From contig NZ_WKCB01000053.1 in the NCBI RefSeq assembly GCF_021606685.1, positions 1 to 40,417 of the forward strand: 40,417 nt of DNA, in the 5' to 3' direction. Shown here in pieces: positions 1-8,199 of the stretch. The notes beneath the pieces are model-generated. The model made no database searches. It worked only from the letters and a program-made list of their open reading frames with translations, and had not been told where the DNA came from. This DNA is from Pseudomonas syringae (lineage in GTDB: Bacteria; Pseudomonadota; Gammaproteobacteria; Pseudomonadales; Pseudomonadaceae). Made by a program: the position numbers and the translations under genes. Every line of letters begins with the position of its first letter. Position 1 is the stretch's first letter.

Positions 1-23
1 CACATTGACTATGTGCTGATCAA

Positions 24-809
24 TCAGAAGTGGTACTTGACCAGGAAGCTCGCCGTGTCCTGGGTGGTCTTGAATGCACCGGTATCTTCGATGCCGTACT
101 TGTTCTTCCAGTAGTCGTACTCAAAGCCCACATACAGTTGCTTGTCGCCCCAGTGCAGCGCCTTGCCCAGGTCATATTTAACCTGTGGGTTGAAGTGCAG
201 GTTGGCGTGGTAAGTGCCACGCGCGTTCTTGTCGTTGTCGGTTACCCAGTCCATGAAACCGTCGATCAGGATGTCGGAGCTGCCCACGGGGATGGTGTAC
301 GACCACACCGGGGTGATCTGCCACACACCGTCACCCGGGCGATTGCCCTCGGTCTGGCGCTGGTAGAAGTTCAGCTGGAAGTAATCGAAACCCGGGATGT
401 TCAAATCGAAGGCCGGGCCCAGCAAGTACGACTCGTTATCGCCTTCGCCGAACTCGTAAGTGAAGGCCAACAGCACATCCTTGATCGGGCCGAGTGACAA
501 ATCCTTGTCCAGAATCTTGCCAAACGACAAGCGCGGGCTGAACTCGCCGTAGTAAGTATTCGGGCCGACGTTGCCGTCTTCCTTGCCGTTATAAAAGATA
601 CGGTCGAGGAAGAAGAAGTTGTCGCCGTACTTCCAGGCGTCGGCATGTTCGAACGTGACGGTTTGCTGGATCTGCGGGTTAACGGTAAAGCTCTTGCCCC
701 ACAAGTAAGTCAGGCTGTTGTTCTGCCACTGCAACAGGTCACCGGCCACGGCTTGGCCACCGGCCAGCAGGGATCCCGCCAGCATCAGGCCTTTGAACAT
801 AGGTTTCAT
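24..809 (-). CDS. Tsx/OmpK-family outer-membrane nucleoside channel
   Basis: This 261-residue protein looks like a nucleoside-specific outer-membrane channel of the Tsx/OmpK family. It starts with a signal peptide (residues 1 to about 22, basic MKPMFKG then a hydrophobic stretch ending AVA-G). The body has aromatic-rich alternating strands typical of a 12-strand beta barrel (YLWGKSF, YYGEFSPRLSFG, YDYWKNKYG), and the C-terminus ends in Phe (VKYHF), the usual signal for barrel assembly. The ATG at 807-809 follows GGGAG at about 9 bases. It lies downstream of the NCS2 permease and urate genes on the same strand, so uptake of purines or nucleosides across the outer membrane is a sensible role. 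Family assignment is fairly secure; the exact substrate is inferred. Confidence 0.85.
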   Translation of the reverse strand: MKPMFKGLMLAGSLLAGGQAVAGDLLQWQNNSLTYLWGKSFTVNPQIQQTVTFEHADAWKYGDNFFFLDRIFYNGKEDGNVGPNTYYGEFSPRLSFGKILDKDLSLGPIKDVLLAFTYEFGEGDNESYLLGPAFDLNIPGFDYFQLNFYQRQTEGNRPGDGVWQITPVWSYTIPVGSSDILIDGFMDWVTDNDKNARGTYHANLHFNPQVKYDLGKALHWGDKQLYVGFEYDYWKNKYGIEDTGAFKTTQDTASFLVKYHF

Positions 810-1243
810 TCGGTTGCTCCCGAGTTAAAGTTTTATGGTTTTTCTTCTACGCAGACGCTCTGGTGTGGCGTCTTTTGGTTCGCTGCAAAAATCGTCTGTT
901 CGGTCAGCTTTGATGCTTTTAGCAAGAGCTGCGCCAAGGTGTTTAAAAAGCCAAAAAATCCCCGTCGGCTGCAACGGATGCAGTCGAATTCAGAGGACAT
1001 TTGCGCACTTTGGCAGCAGACATAAGGCCGGGATAAGTTGGCCTTGCAGTCAGCTTTTACATTCGCTGTTTTTTTTTGAGTCGATTCGAGCGGGCGCGGA
1101 GAATACTGGCTCCGAAGCCTTGGCTCAAGTGCGCTGTTACAGAGCGCGTGGGGCGAGAATGGGGCACGGCGTGTGGCCGGCCCCGGATGAAGGGTGTGCA
1201 TGCGAGTGTTCCCTGTCTTGTTATTGTTTTACTAACAAAGGAA
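810..1243. other. Intergenic region between the permease and tsx-like genes
   Basis: This 434-base gap has no convincing gene. It contains a candidate sigma-70 promoter for the tsx-like gene (listed separately) and an A/T-run near 1071-1079. A short inverted repeat (TTGTTA / TAACAA around 1218-1238) sits just past the permease stop. It lacks a U-tract, so I do not call it a terminator. The TTGTATACAA motif seen at other purine genes is absent here. Confidence 0.5.
1100..1128 (-). promoter_or_regulatory. Candidate sigma-70 promoter for tsx-like gene
   Basis: On the minus strand a -35 TTGAGC (complement of 1123-1128) and a -10 TATTCT (complement of 1100-1105) are separated by exactly 17 bases. 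The resulting leader would be about 280 bases, which is long, so another promoter closer to the gene is possible. Confidence 0.3.
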
Positions 1244-2590
1244 TCAATGCGTGTGGGCGACGGCGGGGCGCTCAGCACCGCCGAGAATGTTGAACAGAAT
1301 GTTCAGCGACAACGCGCTGAGGGTCGCCATGGCGATCCCGCTATGGGTAATCGGGCTCATCCACAATGGCAACTGCGCGAAGAACTCCGGGCGCACCACC
1401 GGGATCAGGCCCATGCCGATGCTCACCGCCACCAGCAGTTGGTTGCGACGGTCAGCGATGTCGGCTTCCTGGAGGATCTTGATGCCCGTGGCCGCGACCA
1501 TGCCGAACATGGCAATCGCTGCGCCGCCGAGCACCGCCGGGGGAATCGACGCCACCAGGTACGCGGCCTTTGGCAGCAGGCTGAGCACGATCAGAAAGGC
1601 CCCGGCCATGATCGTCACCGAGCGGCAACGCACGCCGGTCATCTGCACCAGGCCGATGTTCTGCGCGAACGAAGAGTGGGTAAAGGTGTTGAAGAAGCCG
1701 GCGAAGAACGAGGCGCCGGCATCACACAGCAAGCCTCGGCGCAGCATCTTGGGCGAGACTTCCTGGCCGGTGATTTTGCCCAGCGCGAGGAACATCCCGG
1801 TGGACTCGACGAAGATGATCACCACCACCAGGCACATGGACAGGATCGGCGCCAACTCGAACTTAGGCATGCCGAAATGCAGCGGCGTCACCACCTGCAC
1901 CCACGGCGCCTGGGCGAGGCCGCTGAGGTCGACCATGCCGATGGCGCCGCACAGGGCATAGCCCAGGCCCATGCCGATCAGCACCGAAATATTCACCCAG
2001 AAGCCGCGCATGAAACGGTTGATCAGCAAAATGGTGGCCAGCACCAGCGCGGCAATCGCCAGGTAAATCGGCGAGCCGAAGGTCGCCGCGGCGCTGCCGC
2101 CACCGGCCCAGTTCACGGCCACCGGAAACAGCGACAGACCGATCGCAGTGATCACCGTGCCGGTCACCAGTGGCGGGAAAAAGCGCACGACCTTGGACAT
2201 GAACGGCGCGATCAGCATGCCGAAGAACCCGGCGGCGATGGTCGCACCGAAGATGCCTTGCAAGCCGATGCCGGGCATGCCCGCCATGGCGACCATGCTG
2301 CCGACGGCGGCGAAACTGGCGCCCATCATCACCGGCATACGAATGCCTACCGGGCCGATGCCGAACGACTGCACCATGGTAGCGATGCCAGCCACCAGCA
2401 GGTCGGCGTTGATCAGAAAGGCGATTTCTTCACGGCTCAGGCCGGCGGCCTGGCCAATGATAAGGGGCACGGCGACGGCGCCGCCGTACATCAGCAAGAC
2501 GTGTTGCAGGCCTACCAGAATCAGTTGCAAGAGGGGCAGCCGCTCCATGGCAGGGGCGGCAGGAATCTGCGGTTCGACTAACTCGGTCAT
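1244..2590 (-). CDS. NCS2 nucleobase permease, urate/xanthine type
   Basis: This is a 448-residue membrane protein of the NCS2 (nucleobase:cation symporter-2, UraA/XanQ/UacT) family. It has many hydrophobic segments, a conserved early region (LVGLQHVLLMYGGAVAVPLI) and the QNIGLVQMTGVRCR motif about two thirds along, where characterised members bind substrate and proton. I chose the ATG at 2588-2590 (MTELVEPQ) because GAGGTG stands 4 bases upstream; a longer frame to 2635 has no ribosome site. It lies between puuD and the tsx-like channel, all on one strand, so it probably imports urate or xanthine for the neighbouring degradation pathway. Substrate choice between urate, xanthine and uracil cannot be fixed from sequence alone. 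Confidence 0.88.
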   Translation of the reverse strand: MTELVEPQIPAAPAMERLPLLQLILVGLQHVLLMYGGAVAVPLIIGQAAGLSREEIAFLINADLLVAGIATMVQSFGIGPVGIRMPVMMGASFAAVGSMVAMAGMPGIGLQGIFGATIAAGFFGMLIAPFMSKVVRFFPPLVTGTVITAIGLSLFPVAVNWAGGGSAAATFGSPIYLAIAALVLATILLINRFMRGFWVNISVLIGMGLGYALCGAIGMVDLSGLAQAPWVQVVTPLHFGMPKFELAPILSMCLVVVIIFVESTGMFLALGKITGQEVSPKMLRRGLLCDAGASFFAGFFNTFTHSSFAQNIGLVQMTGVRCRSVTIMAGAFLIVLSLLPKAAYLVASIPPAVLGGAAIAMFGMVAATGIKILQEADIADRRNQLLVAVSIGMGLIPVVRPEFFAQLPLWMSPITHSGIAMATLSALSLNILFNILGGAERPAVAHTH

Positions 2591-2677
2591 GCAACACCTC
2601 GAATCTTTTTTATTGTTGTGTTGTTTGGCATTCAATTGCCGGGTGTAACTCGATCTTCAAAACACTGCAGGCCCAAA

Positions 2678-2766
2678 TGTGGGAGGGGGCTTGCTCCCGA
2701 TAGCGGTGTGTGATTCAAAACATCATTGACTGAACTACAGCAATCGGGGGCAAGCCCCCTCCCACA
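2678..2766. repeat. REP doublet (GTGGGAGGGGG type)
   Basis: Two inverted copies of a REP core (TGTGGGAGGGGGCTTGCTCC and its complement) flank about 40 unique bases. The element lies between puuD and the permease gene and could form a long hairpin that partly separates expression of the two. Confidence 0.9.
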
Positions 2767-2785
2767 CTGGATCTCTGTGAATCAG

Positions 2786-4090
2786 TTAATTGGTACGCGC
2801 CCCCTGGTTGATCCAGGTGCCAATCAAATCGCGCTCCTGCTGGGTCATCTGGGTGATGTTGCCCAGTGGCATGATCTGGCTCGCCACGGCCTGCGCCTGA
2901 ATGCGCGCGGCCTGCTGCTGGATCTGCGCCGGGGTGTCGAACATCACCCCGGCCGGTGCGGTGCTGAACAGCGGGCTGGTCGGCTTGGCCGAATGGCACA
3001 CGGCGCAGCGTTCCTGGATCACCCCATGGACCTTGTCGAAATCAATCGTGGCCTGTGCGGGCGCGGCGGGGGCGGCAGCCGGTTCGGCAGGTGCAGCAGG
3101 CGCGGCAGGTTTCAGGCCACCGCCCAGCGCAGTTTCCGGCAACGGCTGATATTCGATGGCCGCTGGCGCCTTCGCCACTTCCGGTGCAGTTGCAACAGGT
3201 TTGGGCCCGGTCACGTACGCCAGGCAAATCATCGCCAACGCGCCTACCGGCAAGGTCCACGCATACTTCTGGCTGTTGTGGCGGGTGTTGAAGTAATGCC
3301 GCACCAACACTGCCGCCACCGCGATACCCGCCAGGATCAGCCAGTTGTATTGGCTGCCGTAGGTGCTCGGGAAGTGGTTGCTGATCATGATGAACAGCAC
3401 CGGCAAGGTGAAGTAGTTGTTGTGACGTGAACGCAACAAGCCTTTGGCCGGCAGTGCCGGATCGGGGGTGCGGTTTTCCGCGATCGCTGCCACCAGCGCA
3501 CGCTGGGCCGGCATGATGATGCGGAACACGTTACCGACCATGATGGTGCCGATCACCGCACCCACATGCAGGTAGGCGCCACGGCCGCTGAACACTTTGC
3601 TGAAGCCATACGCAGCAGCAATCAGCAGCACGAACAGGATCAGGCCGAGCAGGGCAGGGCGCTTGCCCAGGGCCGAGTCGCAGAGGAAGGAGTAGATGAA
3701 CCAGCCGGCGAGCAACGAGCCAAGGCCCAGCAATACGCCTTCCGGGCCACTGAGGCTGCTGCCCGGAGCCAGCAGGTACAGCGTGGGGTTCCAGTAAAAC
3801 ACGACGCACAGCAGCGCAATGCCCGACATCCAGGTGAAATAGGCTTCCCATTTGAACCAGTGCAGGTTGTCCGGCATGGTCGGGGGGGCCAGTTTGTATT
3901 TTTCCAGGTGGTAGATACCGCCACCGTGGATCGCCCACAAGTCACCGGCCAGGCCGCTCTTGGGGTTGACGCGATTAAGGTTGTTTTCCAGCCAGACAAA
4001 ATAGAAGGAAGCGCCGATCCACGCGACGCCAGTGATCATGTGAACCCAGCGCACGCTCAGGTTCAGCCATTCCATCAAATGTGCTTCCAC
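2786..4090 (-). CDS. puuD: Urate hydroxylase PuuD, membrane-bound with cytochrome c domain
   Basis: This 434-residue protein matches the PuuD urate oxidase family, which oxidises urate to 5-hydroxyisourate in the cytoplasmic membrane. The N-terminal two thirds hold about eight transmembrane segments with conserved HMITGVAWIGASFYF and an HGGGIYHLEKY loop. After a Pro/Ala-rich linker (about 305-345) comes a cytochrome c domain with one haem motif CAVCH at 362-366 and a likely axial Met near 407 (MPLGN). A GTG start at 4088-4090 follows GAGAGG; an ATG five codons in (MEWL) is an alternative. It follows allA by 51 bases, in the run puuE-uraD-alc-allA-puuD. The fused cytochrome implies electrons go to the respiratory chain rather than directly to oxygen; that is known for the family. 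Confidence 0.95.
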   Translation of the reverse strand: MEAHLMEWLNLSVRWVHMITGVAWIGASFYFVWLENNLNRVNPKSGLAGDLWAIHGGGIYHLEKYKLAPPTMPDNLHWFKWEAYFTWMSGIALLCVVFYWNPTLYLLAPGSSLSGPEGVLLGLGSLLAGWFIYSFLCDSALGKRPALLGLILFVLLIAAAYGFSKVFSGRGAYLHVGAVIGTIMVGNVFRIIMPAQRALVAAIAENRTPDPALPAKGLLRSRHNNYFTLPVLFIMISNHFPSTYGSQYNWLILAGIAVAAVLVRHYFNTRHNSQKYAWTLPVGALAMICLAYVTGPKPVATAPEVAKAPAAIEYQPLPETALGGGLKPAAPAAPAEPAAAPAAPAQATIDFDKVHGVIQERCAVCHSAKPTSPLFSTAPAGVMFDTPAQIQQQAARIQAQAVASQIMPLGNITQMTQQERDLIGTWINQGARTN

Positions 4091-4141
4091 AGTCTTTACC
4101 TCTCGCCTGTCACCCTTGTTGTCGGGTGATCCGGCCTTCTC

Positions 4142-4645
4142 TTATTGGTGGGGGGCGAGGATCAACCGCTCATCCTCTTCAAAAAAATGCTCATCGCAGT
4201 TATTGCCTGTGCCACTGCGATCAACCACCAGGAAGTCATCCCGCTTTTCGATCGTCAGCACCGGGTGGTGCCAGACGCCGCGATGGTAATTAATGCCCTG
4301 CCTGCCGTTGGTAACGAAGGCGCGGACCAAGCCCGATACAGGTGCATCGCCAAGTGGCGCGACCACGATCAGAAAGGGGTTGCCGAGCAGCGGAATGAAA
4401 GCCTGGCTGCCCAGCGGGTGTCTCTCCAGCATGCACACGGTCAACGGCATCTGCAGCGCGTCGGCGCGGAAGATGCTGATGATCGCGTTGTCTTCAGGCT
4501 GTGCGGTTTCTACCGTTGCCAGCTTGTGAAAGCGCATGGTCGACCCGTTGTTGATCATGAAGTGATCGCTGCCGTCGGTTTCGATAACGTCTCCGAACGG
4601 GGCGAAGGCTTCTTTGGTCAGGGGTTCGATCATCAGTGTGCGCAT
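4142..4645 (-). CDS. allA: Ureidoglycolate lyase
   Basis: This 167-residue protein matches AllA, which splits ureidoglycolate into glyoxylate and urea, the last step of the pathway encoded here. Visible family features are the N-terminal PLTKEAFAPFGDVIE, the central MLERHPLGSQAFIPL and the C-terminal YHRGVWHHPVL of the small beta-barrel fold. Its length is normal for the family. The ATG at 4643-4645 has only a weak purine-rich stretch upstream (AAGAAG). It lies between alc and puuD, so it is probably translated from the same mRNA, although a REP doublet separates it from alc. Confidence 0.94.
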   Translation of the reverse strand: MRTLMIEPLTKEAFAPFGDVIETDGSDHFMINNGSTMRFHKLATVETAQPEDNAIISIFRADALQMPLTVCMLERHPLGSQAFIPLLGNPFLIVVAPLGDAPVSGLVRAFVTNGRQGINYHRGVWHHPVLTIEKRDDFLVVDRSGTGNNCDEHFFEEDERLILAPHQ

Positions 4646-4688
4646 GGCTGTCTTCTTTTCCGAATGCTGTGTTGTTAGTTCTGCTGTT

Positions 4689-4781
4689 TGTGGCGAGGGA
4701 GCTTGCTCCCGTTGGGCTGCGTAGCAGGCCTATCTTTTGGGGCCGCTTCGCGGCCCAACGCGGGCAAGCCCGCTCGCCACA
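4689..4781. repeat. REP-like doublet (GTGGCGAG type)
   Basis: Two inverted copies begin TGTGGCGAG and end CTCGCCACA. The inner arms form GGGAGCTTGCTCCC and GGCCGCTTCGCGGCC hairpins. It belongs to a different family from the GTGGGAG doublets and sits between alc and allA. Confidence 0.88.
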
Positions 4782-4793
4782 GGGGTTCAGCGC

Positions 4794-5789
4794 TTACTTC
4801 GAGACTTTGCCCAACACCCGCAGGCGGCTTACACCGCCATCCGGGAACACGTTCAGGCGGATATGGGTAATCGGCCCGAGTGCCTTGATCTGCTCGGCGA
4901 AGGTGTGTTCGGCGTGCATTTCCAGTTTCTGCGCCGGCAGCAGTTCGCGCCAGAACAGCGATTGGGTTTCGATCTGGCTGTCGGTGCCACCCTTCACGAA
5001 GGCGCCCTGGATTGAGCAGGTGTCCGGGTAATTGCCCTTGAAGTGCAGGGTGTCGACGACGATCTTCTCGATCTCACCCGGATGGCCCAGCGCGACGATC
5101 ACCCAGTCATTGCCCGGTGTACGACGACGCGCGGTTTCCCAGCCGTCGCCCATGTTGATGCCACGGCCCGGGTTGAGGATGTTGCTCATGCGGCCGAAGT
5201 GTTCGTCGGAGCAGGCCAGGGCGCGACCGCCGTTCAAGGCTGCAGCCAGGTCGATTTGCTCGTTGTCGCCTACCGAGGACCAGTCGCGGAACGGCACGCC
5301 GTACACACGCAGGCGGGCCACGCCACCATCCGGGTAGATGTTGAAACGCAGGTGGCTGAACGCCTGGTCGTTGCTGATCTCGTGGTAGTGGTGGCTGTTG
5401 CCTTGCAGCTCGACGGCCGACAGCACTTCCACCCACTGGGTGTTGTCATCAGGGTCGCCCGAGGCCAGGAAGCAGGCTTCCAGGGAGGCCGATGGCGGGT
5501 AGTTGCCGGTGAAGAATGAAGTGTCGATGTCCACGCCCTTGATCGAGCCCGGTACGCCCAGGCGGATCACCGCGCTGTCGTAGCCTTCGAAGCGCTTGCG
5601 GCGCGACTCCCAGCCGTCCATCCACTTGCCGTTGTCATCGAAAACGCCCTCCTTCCACACGGCCGGGGTCGGCTGGAACAGGCGGTTGGCGTCGGCGAAC
5701 CAGTCATCGGTGACCGAAAGGATCTTGGTGCCCAGACGGGCGTCGGCCAGGTTGACGAACTTCTCGAAAGGTACGGCGTAAGCTTTCAT
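4794..5789 (-). CDS. alc: Allantoicase
   Basis: This 331-residue protein matches allantoicase, which hydrolyses allantoate to ureidoglycolate and urea. The internal duplication typical of the family is plain. The first half has LADARLGTKILSVTDDWFAD (about 13-32) and DGWESRRKR. The second half repeats this as ACSDEHFGRMSNILNPGRG (about 190-210) and DGWETARRR. Each half ends with an RLRVYG- or RLRVLG-type strand. The length is normal. The ATG at 5787-5789 has only a weak AGAAGA ribosome site. It follows uraD by 81 bases on the same strand. The allantoicase route yields urea, unlike the ammonia-releasing allantoate amidohydrolase route, so urease or urea export must exist elsewhere. Confidence 0.96.
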   Translation of the reverse strand: MKAYAVPFEKFVNLADARLGTKILSVTDDWFADANRLFQPTPAVWKEGVFDDNGKWMDGWESRRKRFEGYDSAVIRLGVPGSIKGVDIDTSFFTGNYPPSASLEACFLASGDPDDNTQWVEVLSAVELQGNSHHYHEISNDQAFSHLRFNIYPDGGVARLRVYGVPFRDWSSVGDNEQIDLAAALNGGRALACSDEHFGRMSNILNPGRGINMGDGWETARRRTPGNDWVIVALGHPGEIEKIVVDTLHFKGNYPDTCSIQGAFVKGGTDSQIETQSLFWRELLPAQKLEMHAEHTFAEQIKALGPITHIRLNVFPDGGVSRLRVLGKVSK

Positions 5790-5870
5790 TCTTCTTGTCT
5801 GCCTTAAATAGAGTGGCTTGGGATGCTCGCCAGGCCCTGGGCGTTCATGAGTCGCTCGGGCCAGGTCTGC

Positions 5871-6386
5871 TTAAAGAGTCAGTAATCGGAACAACGCGAT
5901 TTTATTGATCTCGGCCAACGCGCAGTTGAACTCGGCTTCCACCGAGTTATGAATGCGCGTTTCAAACGCGGCGAGGATCTGGTGCCGGTTGCTGCCTTTT
6001 ACCGCCATGATGAAGGGAAACTTGAACTTGGCCTTGTAGGCATCGTTCAGCTCGGTGAAGCGCGAGAACTCTTCGGCCGTGCATTGGTGAATACCGGCGC
6101 CAGCCTGTTCATGGGTGCTGGCTTGGGTAAGTTGGCCCTGGACGGCGGCTTTGCCGGCCAGGTCCGGGTGGGCGTTGATCAAGGCCAGCTGGCTGGCATG
6201 ATCGGCGCTCAACAGGATGTCGCTCATGCGCTGGTGCAGGGTTTCGATCTGGTCGATCGACGCGTCCTGGCCCAGGTCGAAGGCCTTTTCGGCCACCCAT
6301 GGCGAATGTTCGTAGATATCGGCGAAGGCTGCGACGAACGCGTCACGGCTCAAGGTCGAGGGTTTCAAGGTCTGGAAAGCAGTCAC
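5871..6386 (-). CDS. uraD: OHCU decarboxylase
   Basis: This 171-residue protein matches 2-oxo-4-hydroxy-4-carboxy-5-ureidoimidazoline decarboxylase, which forms S-allantoin. The family motif HPDLAGKAA is present, with upstream helices (FVAAFADIYEHSPWVAEKAF) as expected. I chose the GTG at 6384-6386: it overlaps the puuE stop by 4 bases (GTGA), GGAG lies about 9 bases upstream, and the resulting protein starts VTAFQTLKPSTLS at the usual family length. An open frame runs further upstream to 6455 but lies inside puuE. The overlap implies translational coupling with puuE. Confidence 0.94.
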   Translation of the reverse strand: MTAFQTLKPSTLSRDAFVAAFADIYEHSPWVAEKAFDLGQDASIDQIETLHQRMSDILLSADHASQLALINAHPDLAGKAAVQGQLTQASTHEQAGAGIHQCTAEEFSRFTELNDAYKAKFKFPFIMAVKGSNRHQILAAFETRIHNSVEAEFNCALAEINKIALFRLLTL

Positions 6387-7309
6387 TTGGCAGCTCCCTG
6401 GTACGGGTGGGTTTCGTGCCAGTGGCGCGCAATGTCGACTCGGCGGGTGAACCACACTTGCTCATGGCCCTTGGCGTATTCGATAAAGCGCTTCAAAGCA
6501 GCCAGGCGCGCCGGGCGGCCGATCAGGCGGCAATGCAGGCCGATGGAGAGCATCTTGGGGGCTTCAGCGCCTTCGGCGTAGAGCACGTCGAACGCGTCCT
6601 TGAGGTACTCGAAAAAGTCATCGCCCTTGTTGAAGCCCTGCACCTGGGTGAAGCGCATGTCGTTAGTGTCCAGGGTGTAGGGGATCACCAGGTGCGGCTT
6701 GCCGGTGGGGTTGTTGGGTTCCCAGTAGGGCAGGTCGTCGTCGTAGGTGTCGCAGTCGTAGAGGAAGCCGCCTTCCTCCATCACCAGCCGGCGTGTGTTG
6801 GGGCCGGTGCGCCCGGTGTACCAGCCCAGTGGGCGTTCGCCGGTCAGCTCGGTGAGGATGCGGATGGCTTCGAGCATATGCTCGCGCTCCTGGGCCTCGT
6901 CCATGTACTGGTAGTCGATCCAGCGGTAGCCGTGGCTGCAGATCTCGTGGCCGGCCTCGACCATCGCGCGGATCACGTCCGGGTGGCGCTGGGCGGCCAT
7001 GGCCACGGCGAAGATCGTCAGCGGGATGTCGAATTCCTTGAACAGCTTGAGGATGCGCCACACGCCGGCACGGCTGCCGTATTCATACAGCGACTCCATG
7101 CTCATGTTGCGCGCACCTTGCAGTGGCTGGGCCGAGACCATTTCCGAGAGGAAGGCTTCGGACTCTTTGTCGCCGTGCAAAACGTTGCGCTCGCCGCCTT
7201 CTTCGTAGTTGAGTACAAATGACAGGGCGATACGTGCCTTGCCCGGCCAGTGAGGGTGAGGAGGGTTACTGCCGTAACCGATCAGGTCGCGTGGGTAGTC
7301 AGCGCTCAC
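6383..7309 (-). CDS. puuE: Allantoinase PuuE, polysaccharide-deacetylase fold
   Basis: This 308-residue protein matches PuuE, the metal-light allantoinase of the NodB/polysaccharide deacetylase fold that converts allantoin to allantoate. It is unrelated to the amidohydrolase-type AllB. Visible features are the N-terminal DLIGYGSNPPHPHWPG, the NYEEGGE segment at the start of the deacetylase fold, EICSHGYRWIDYQ in the middle and WYTGRTGPNTRRL. The GTG start at 7307-7309 has AAGGAAG about 7 bases upstream. It is first in the minus-strand run, 85 bases from a TTGTATACAA palindrome overlapping its likely promoter, and is divergent from uraH. Confidence 0.95.
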   Translation of the reverse strand: MSADYPRDLIGYGSNPPHPHWPGKARIALSFVLNYEEGGERNVLHGDKESEAFLSEMVSAQPLQGARNMSMESLYEYGSRAGVWRILKLFKEFDIPLTIFAVAMAAQRHPDVIRAMVEAGHEICSHGYRWIDYQYMDEAQEREHMLEAIRILTELTGERPLGWYTGRTGPNTRRLVMEEGGFLYDCDTYDDDLPYWEPNNPTGKPHLVIPYTLDTNDMRFTQVQGFNKGDDFFEYLKDAFDVLYAEGAEAPKMLSIGLHCRLIGRPARLAALKRFIEYAKGHEQVWFTRRVDIARHWHETHPYQGAAK

Positions 7310-7393
7310 TGCAGTCTTCCTTCTTGTTCATGTTGGCGATGGGTGTGGCGGCCGGGCAGTGAAATGACTGGGTGGCGTCACAGCGATGGCTGA

Positions 7394-7422
7394 TTGTATA
7401 CAACTTAATGCGTACTTTGTAA
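7394..7422 (-). promoter_or_regulatory. puuE promoter with overlapping TTGTATACAA operator
   Basis: The minus strand has -35 TTACAA (complement of 7417-7422), a 16-base spacer and -10 TATACA (complement of 7395-7400). The perfect palindrome TTGTATACAA at 7394-7403 covers the -10. A protein bound there would block polymerase, so a repressor is expected. The T-GT-AC-A pattern resembles FadR-subfamily GntR operators; that link is inference. Confidence 0.55.
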
Positions 7423-7587
7423 GCCCGGATTTCTGCATTTTTTCCGTCAGACCTTCTCAGCTTAGCACTGCAAGAAACCTGCCTGACTGGTCAGCTAATG
7501 GACAAAAGGTCGTTTAAAAGCAAGGGTTGCTTGGCAATCAGGCAATCGGCCCACCTGAGCAACGGGGATCAGAAGTTTGTGATTTTT

Positions 7588-7599
7588 ATTGTGTACAAT
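7588..7599 (+). promoter_or_regulatory. Second purine-region palindrome upstream of uraH
   Basis: ATTGTGTACAAT is a near-perfect palindrome, one central mismatch from ATTGTATACAAT. It lies about 100 bases before the uraH start and 185 bases from the puuE-side copy. No clear -35/-10 pair fits around it. Confidence 0.5.
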
Positions 7600-7699
7600 T
7601 TTTTTGAAAAGTGTCTTAATCAGCCATCGCCGGCTTTTTCAGTGCGCTGAAAAGGTGCAGGTTTTCTCTTTCATGAATTTAGGGAGGCGCGCAAACGCT

Positions 7700-8053
7700 A
7701 TGGGACGTTTGACCACACACGTATTGGACGCTGCACATGGCTGCCCCGGCAGCGCGATCCAGGTCGAGCTGTACCGCGTCGAAGGCGCGCAGCTGGAACT
7801 GGTCGCCAGCACCTTGACCAACAGTGACGGCCGTTGTGATGCGCCGCTGCTGCAAGGTGAAGACTACCGCAGTGGTGTCTATCAATTGCAGTTCAGCGCC
7901 GGCGACTACTACCGCGCCCGCGGCGTGCAACTGCCTGAACCGGCTTTTCTTGATGTGGTGGTACTGCGTTTCGGCATCAGTGCCGAACAAGACCATTACC
8001 ATGTGCCCTTGCTGATTTCGCCTTACAGCTACTCCACCTATCGCGGTAGCTGA
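7700..8053 (+). CDS. uraH: 5-hydroxyisourate hydrolase
   Basis: This 117-residue protein matches the transthyretin-related 5-hydroxyisourate hydrolase, which turns the PuuD product into OHCU for UraD. Both family signatures are present: TTHVLDAAHGCPG at the N-terminus (active-site His 7) and YSTYRGS at the extreme C-terminus. The ATG at 7700 gives the usual family length and follows AGGGAGG by 12 bases. An in-frame ATG at 7673 would add nine residues without a better ribosome site. It is the only urate gene on the plus strand and is followed by a strong terminator, so it forms its own unit divergent from the puuE run. Confidence 0.95.
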   Translation: MGRLTTHVLDAAHGCPGSAIQVELYRVEGAQLELVASTLTNSDGRCDAPLLQGEDYRSGVYQLQFSAGDYYRARGVQLPEPAFLDVVVLRFGISAEQDHYHVPLLISPYSYSTYRGS

Positions 8054-8096
8054 GTCGTCACCTCGCTTCACACCCCCAAAGCTCTTCGTTGGTTTC

Positions 8097-8123
8097 GCCC
8101 GCTCACACTGCGGGCTTTTTTTT
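8097..8123 (+). terminator. Rho-independent terminator of uraH
   Basis: GCCCGC (8097-8102) pairs with GCGGGC (8110-8115) around a 7-base loop and is followed by eight T. It lies 44 bases past the uraH stop. Confidence 0.85.
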
Positions 8124-8166
8124 GCCTGGCCTTCAGGTGTTTCAAGCCAGTGGAATGCTCAGCGAA

Positions 8167-8190
8167 CCCGGCAGCGCAGTGGCTGCCGGG
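8167..8190 (-). terminator. Hairpin downstream of the LysE-family gene
   Basis: CCCGGCAGC (8167-8175) pairs perfectly with GCTGCCGGG (8182-8190) around a 6-base loop, 10 bases past the exporter stop on the minus strand. There is no clear U-tract, so it may mark the 3' end without being a classical terminator. Confidence 0.45.
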
Positions 8191-8199
8191 CAAGGCCAA

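Larger units (their letters stand above)
7310..7699. other. Divergent puuE/uraH control region
   Basis: This 390-base gap separates divergent puuE and uraH. It holds two related palindromes (7394-7403 and 7588-7599), a puuE promoter and an AGGGAGG ribosome site for uraH at 7681-7687. No extra gene is convincing. Confidence 0.6.

Noticed and set aside
842..879. AGACGC/GCGTCT hairpin followed by T on the plus strand as a terminator
   Set aside because: No plus-strand gene lies upstream. The T-run is short, and the site is inside the leader of the minus-strand tsx-like gene.
1076..2581. A 501-codon open frame on the plus strand, rich in His, Gln, Arg and Glu
   Set aside because: It is antisense to the NCS2 permease. 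The composition is the usual mirror of a high-GC membrane-protein gene, and there is no ribosome site or domain.
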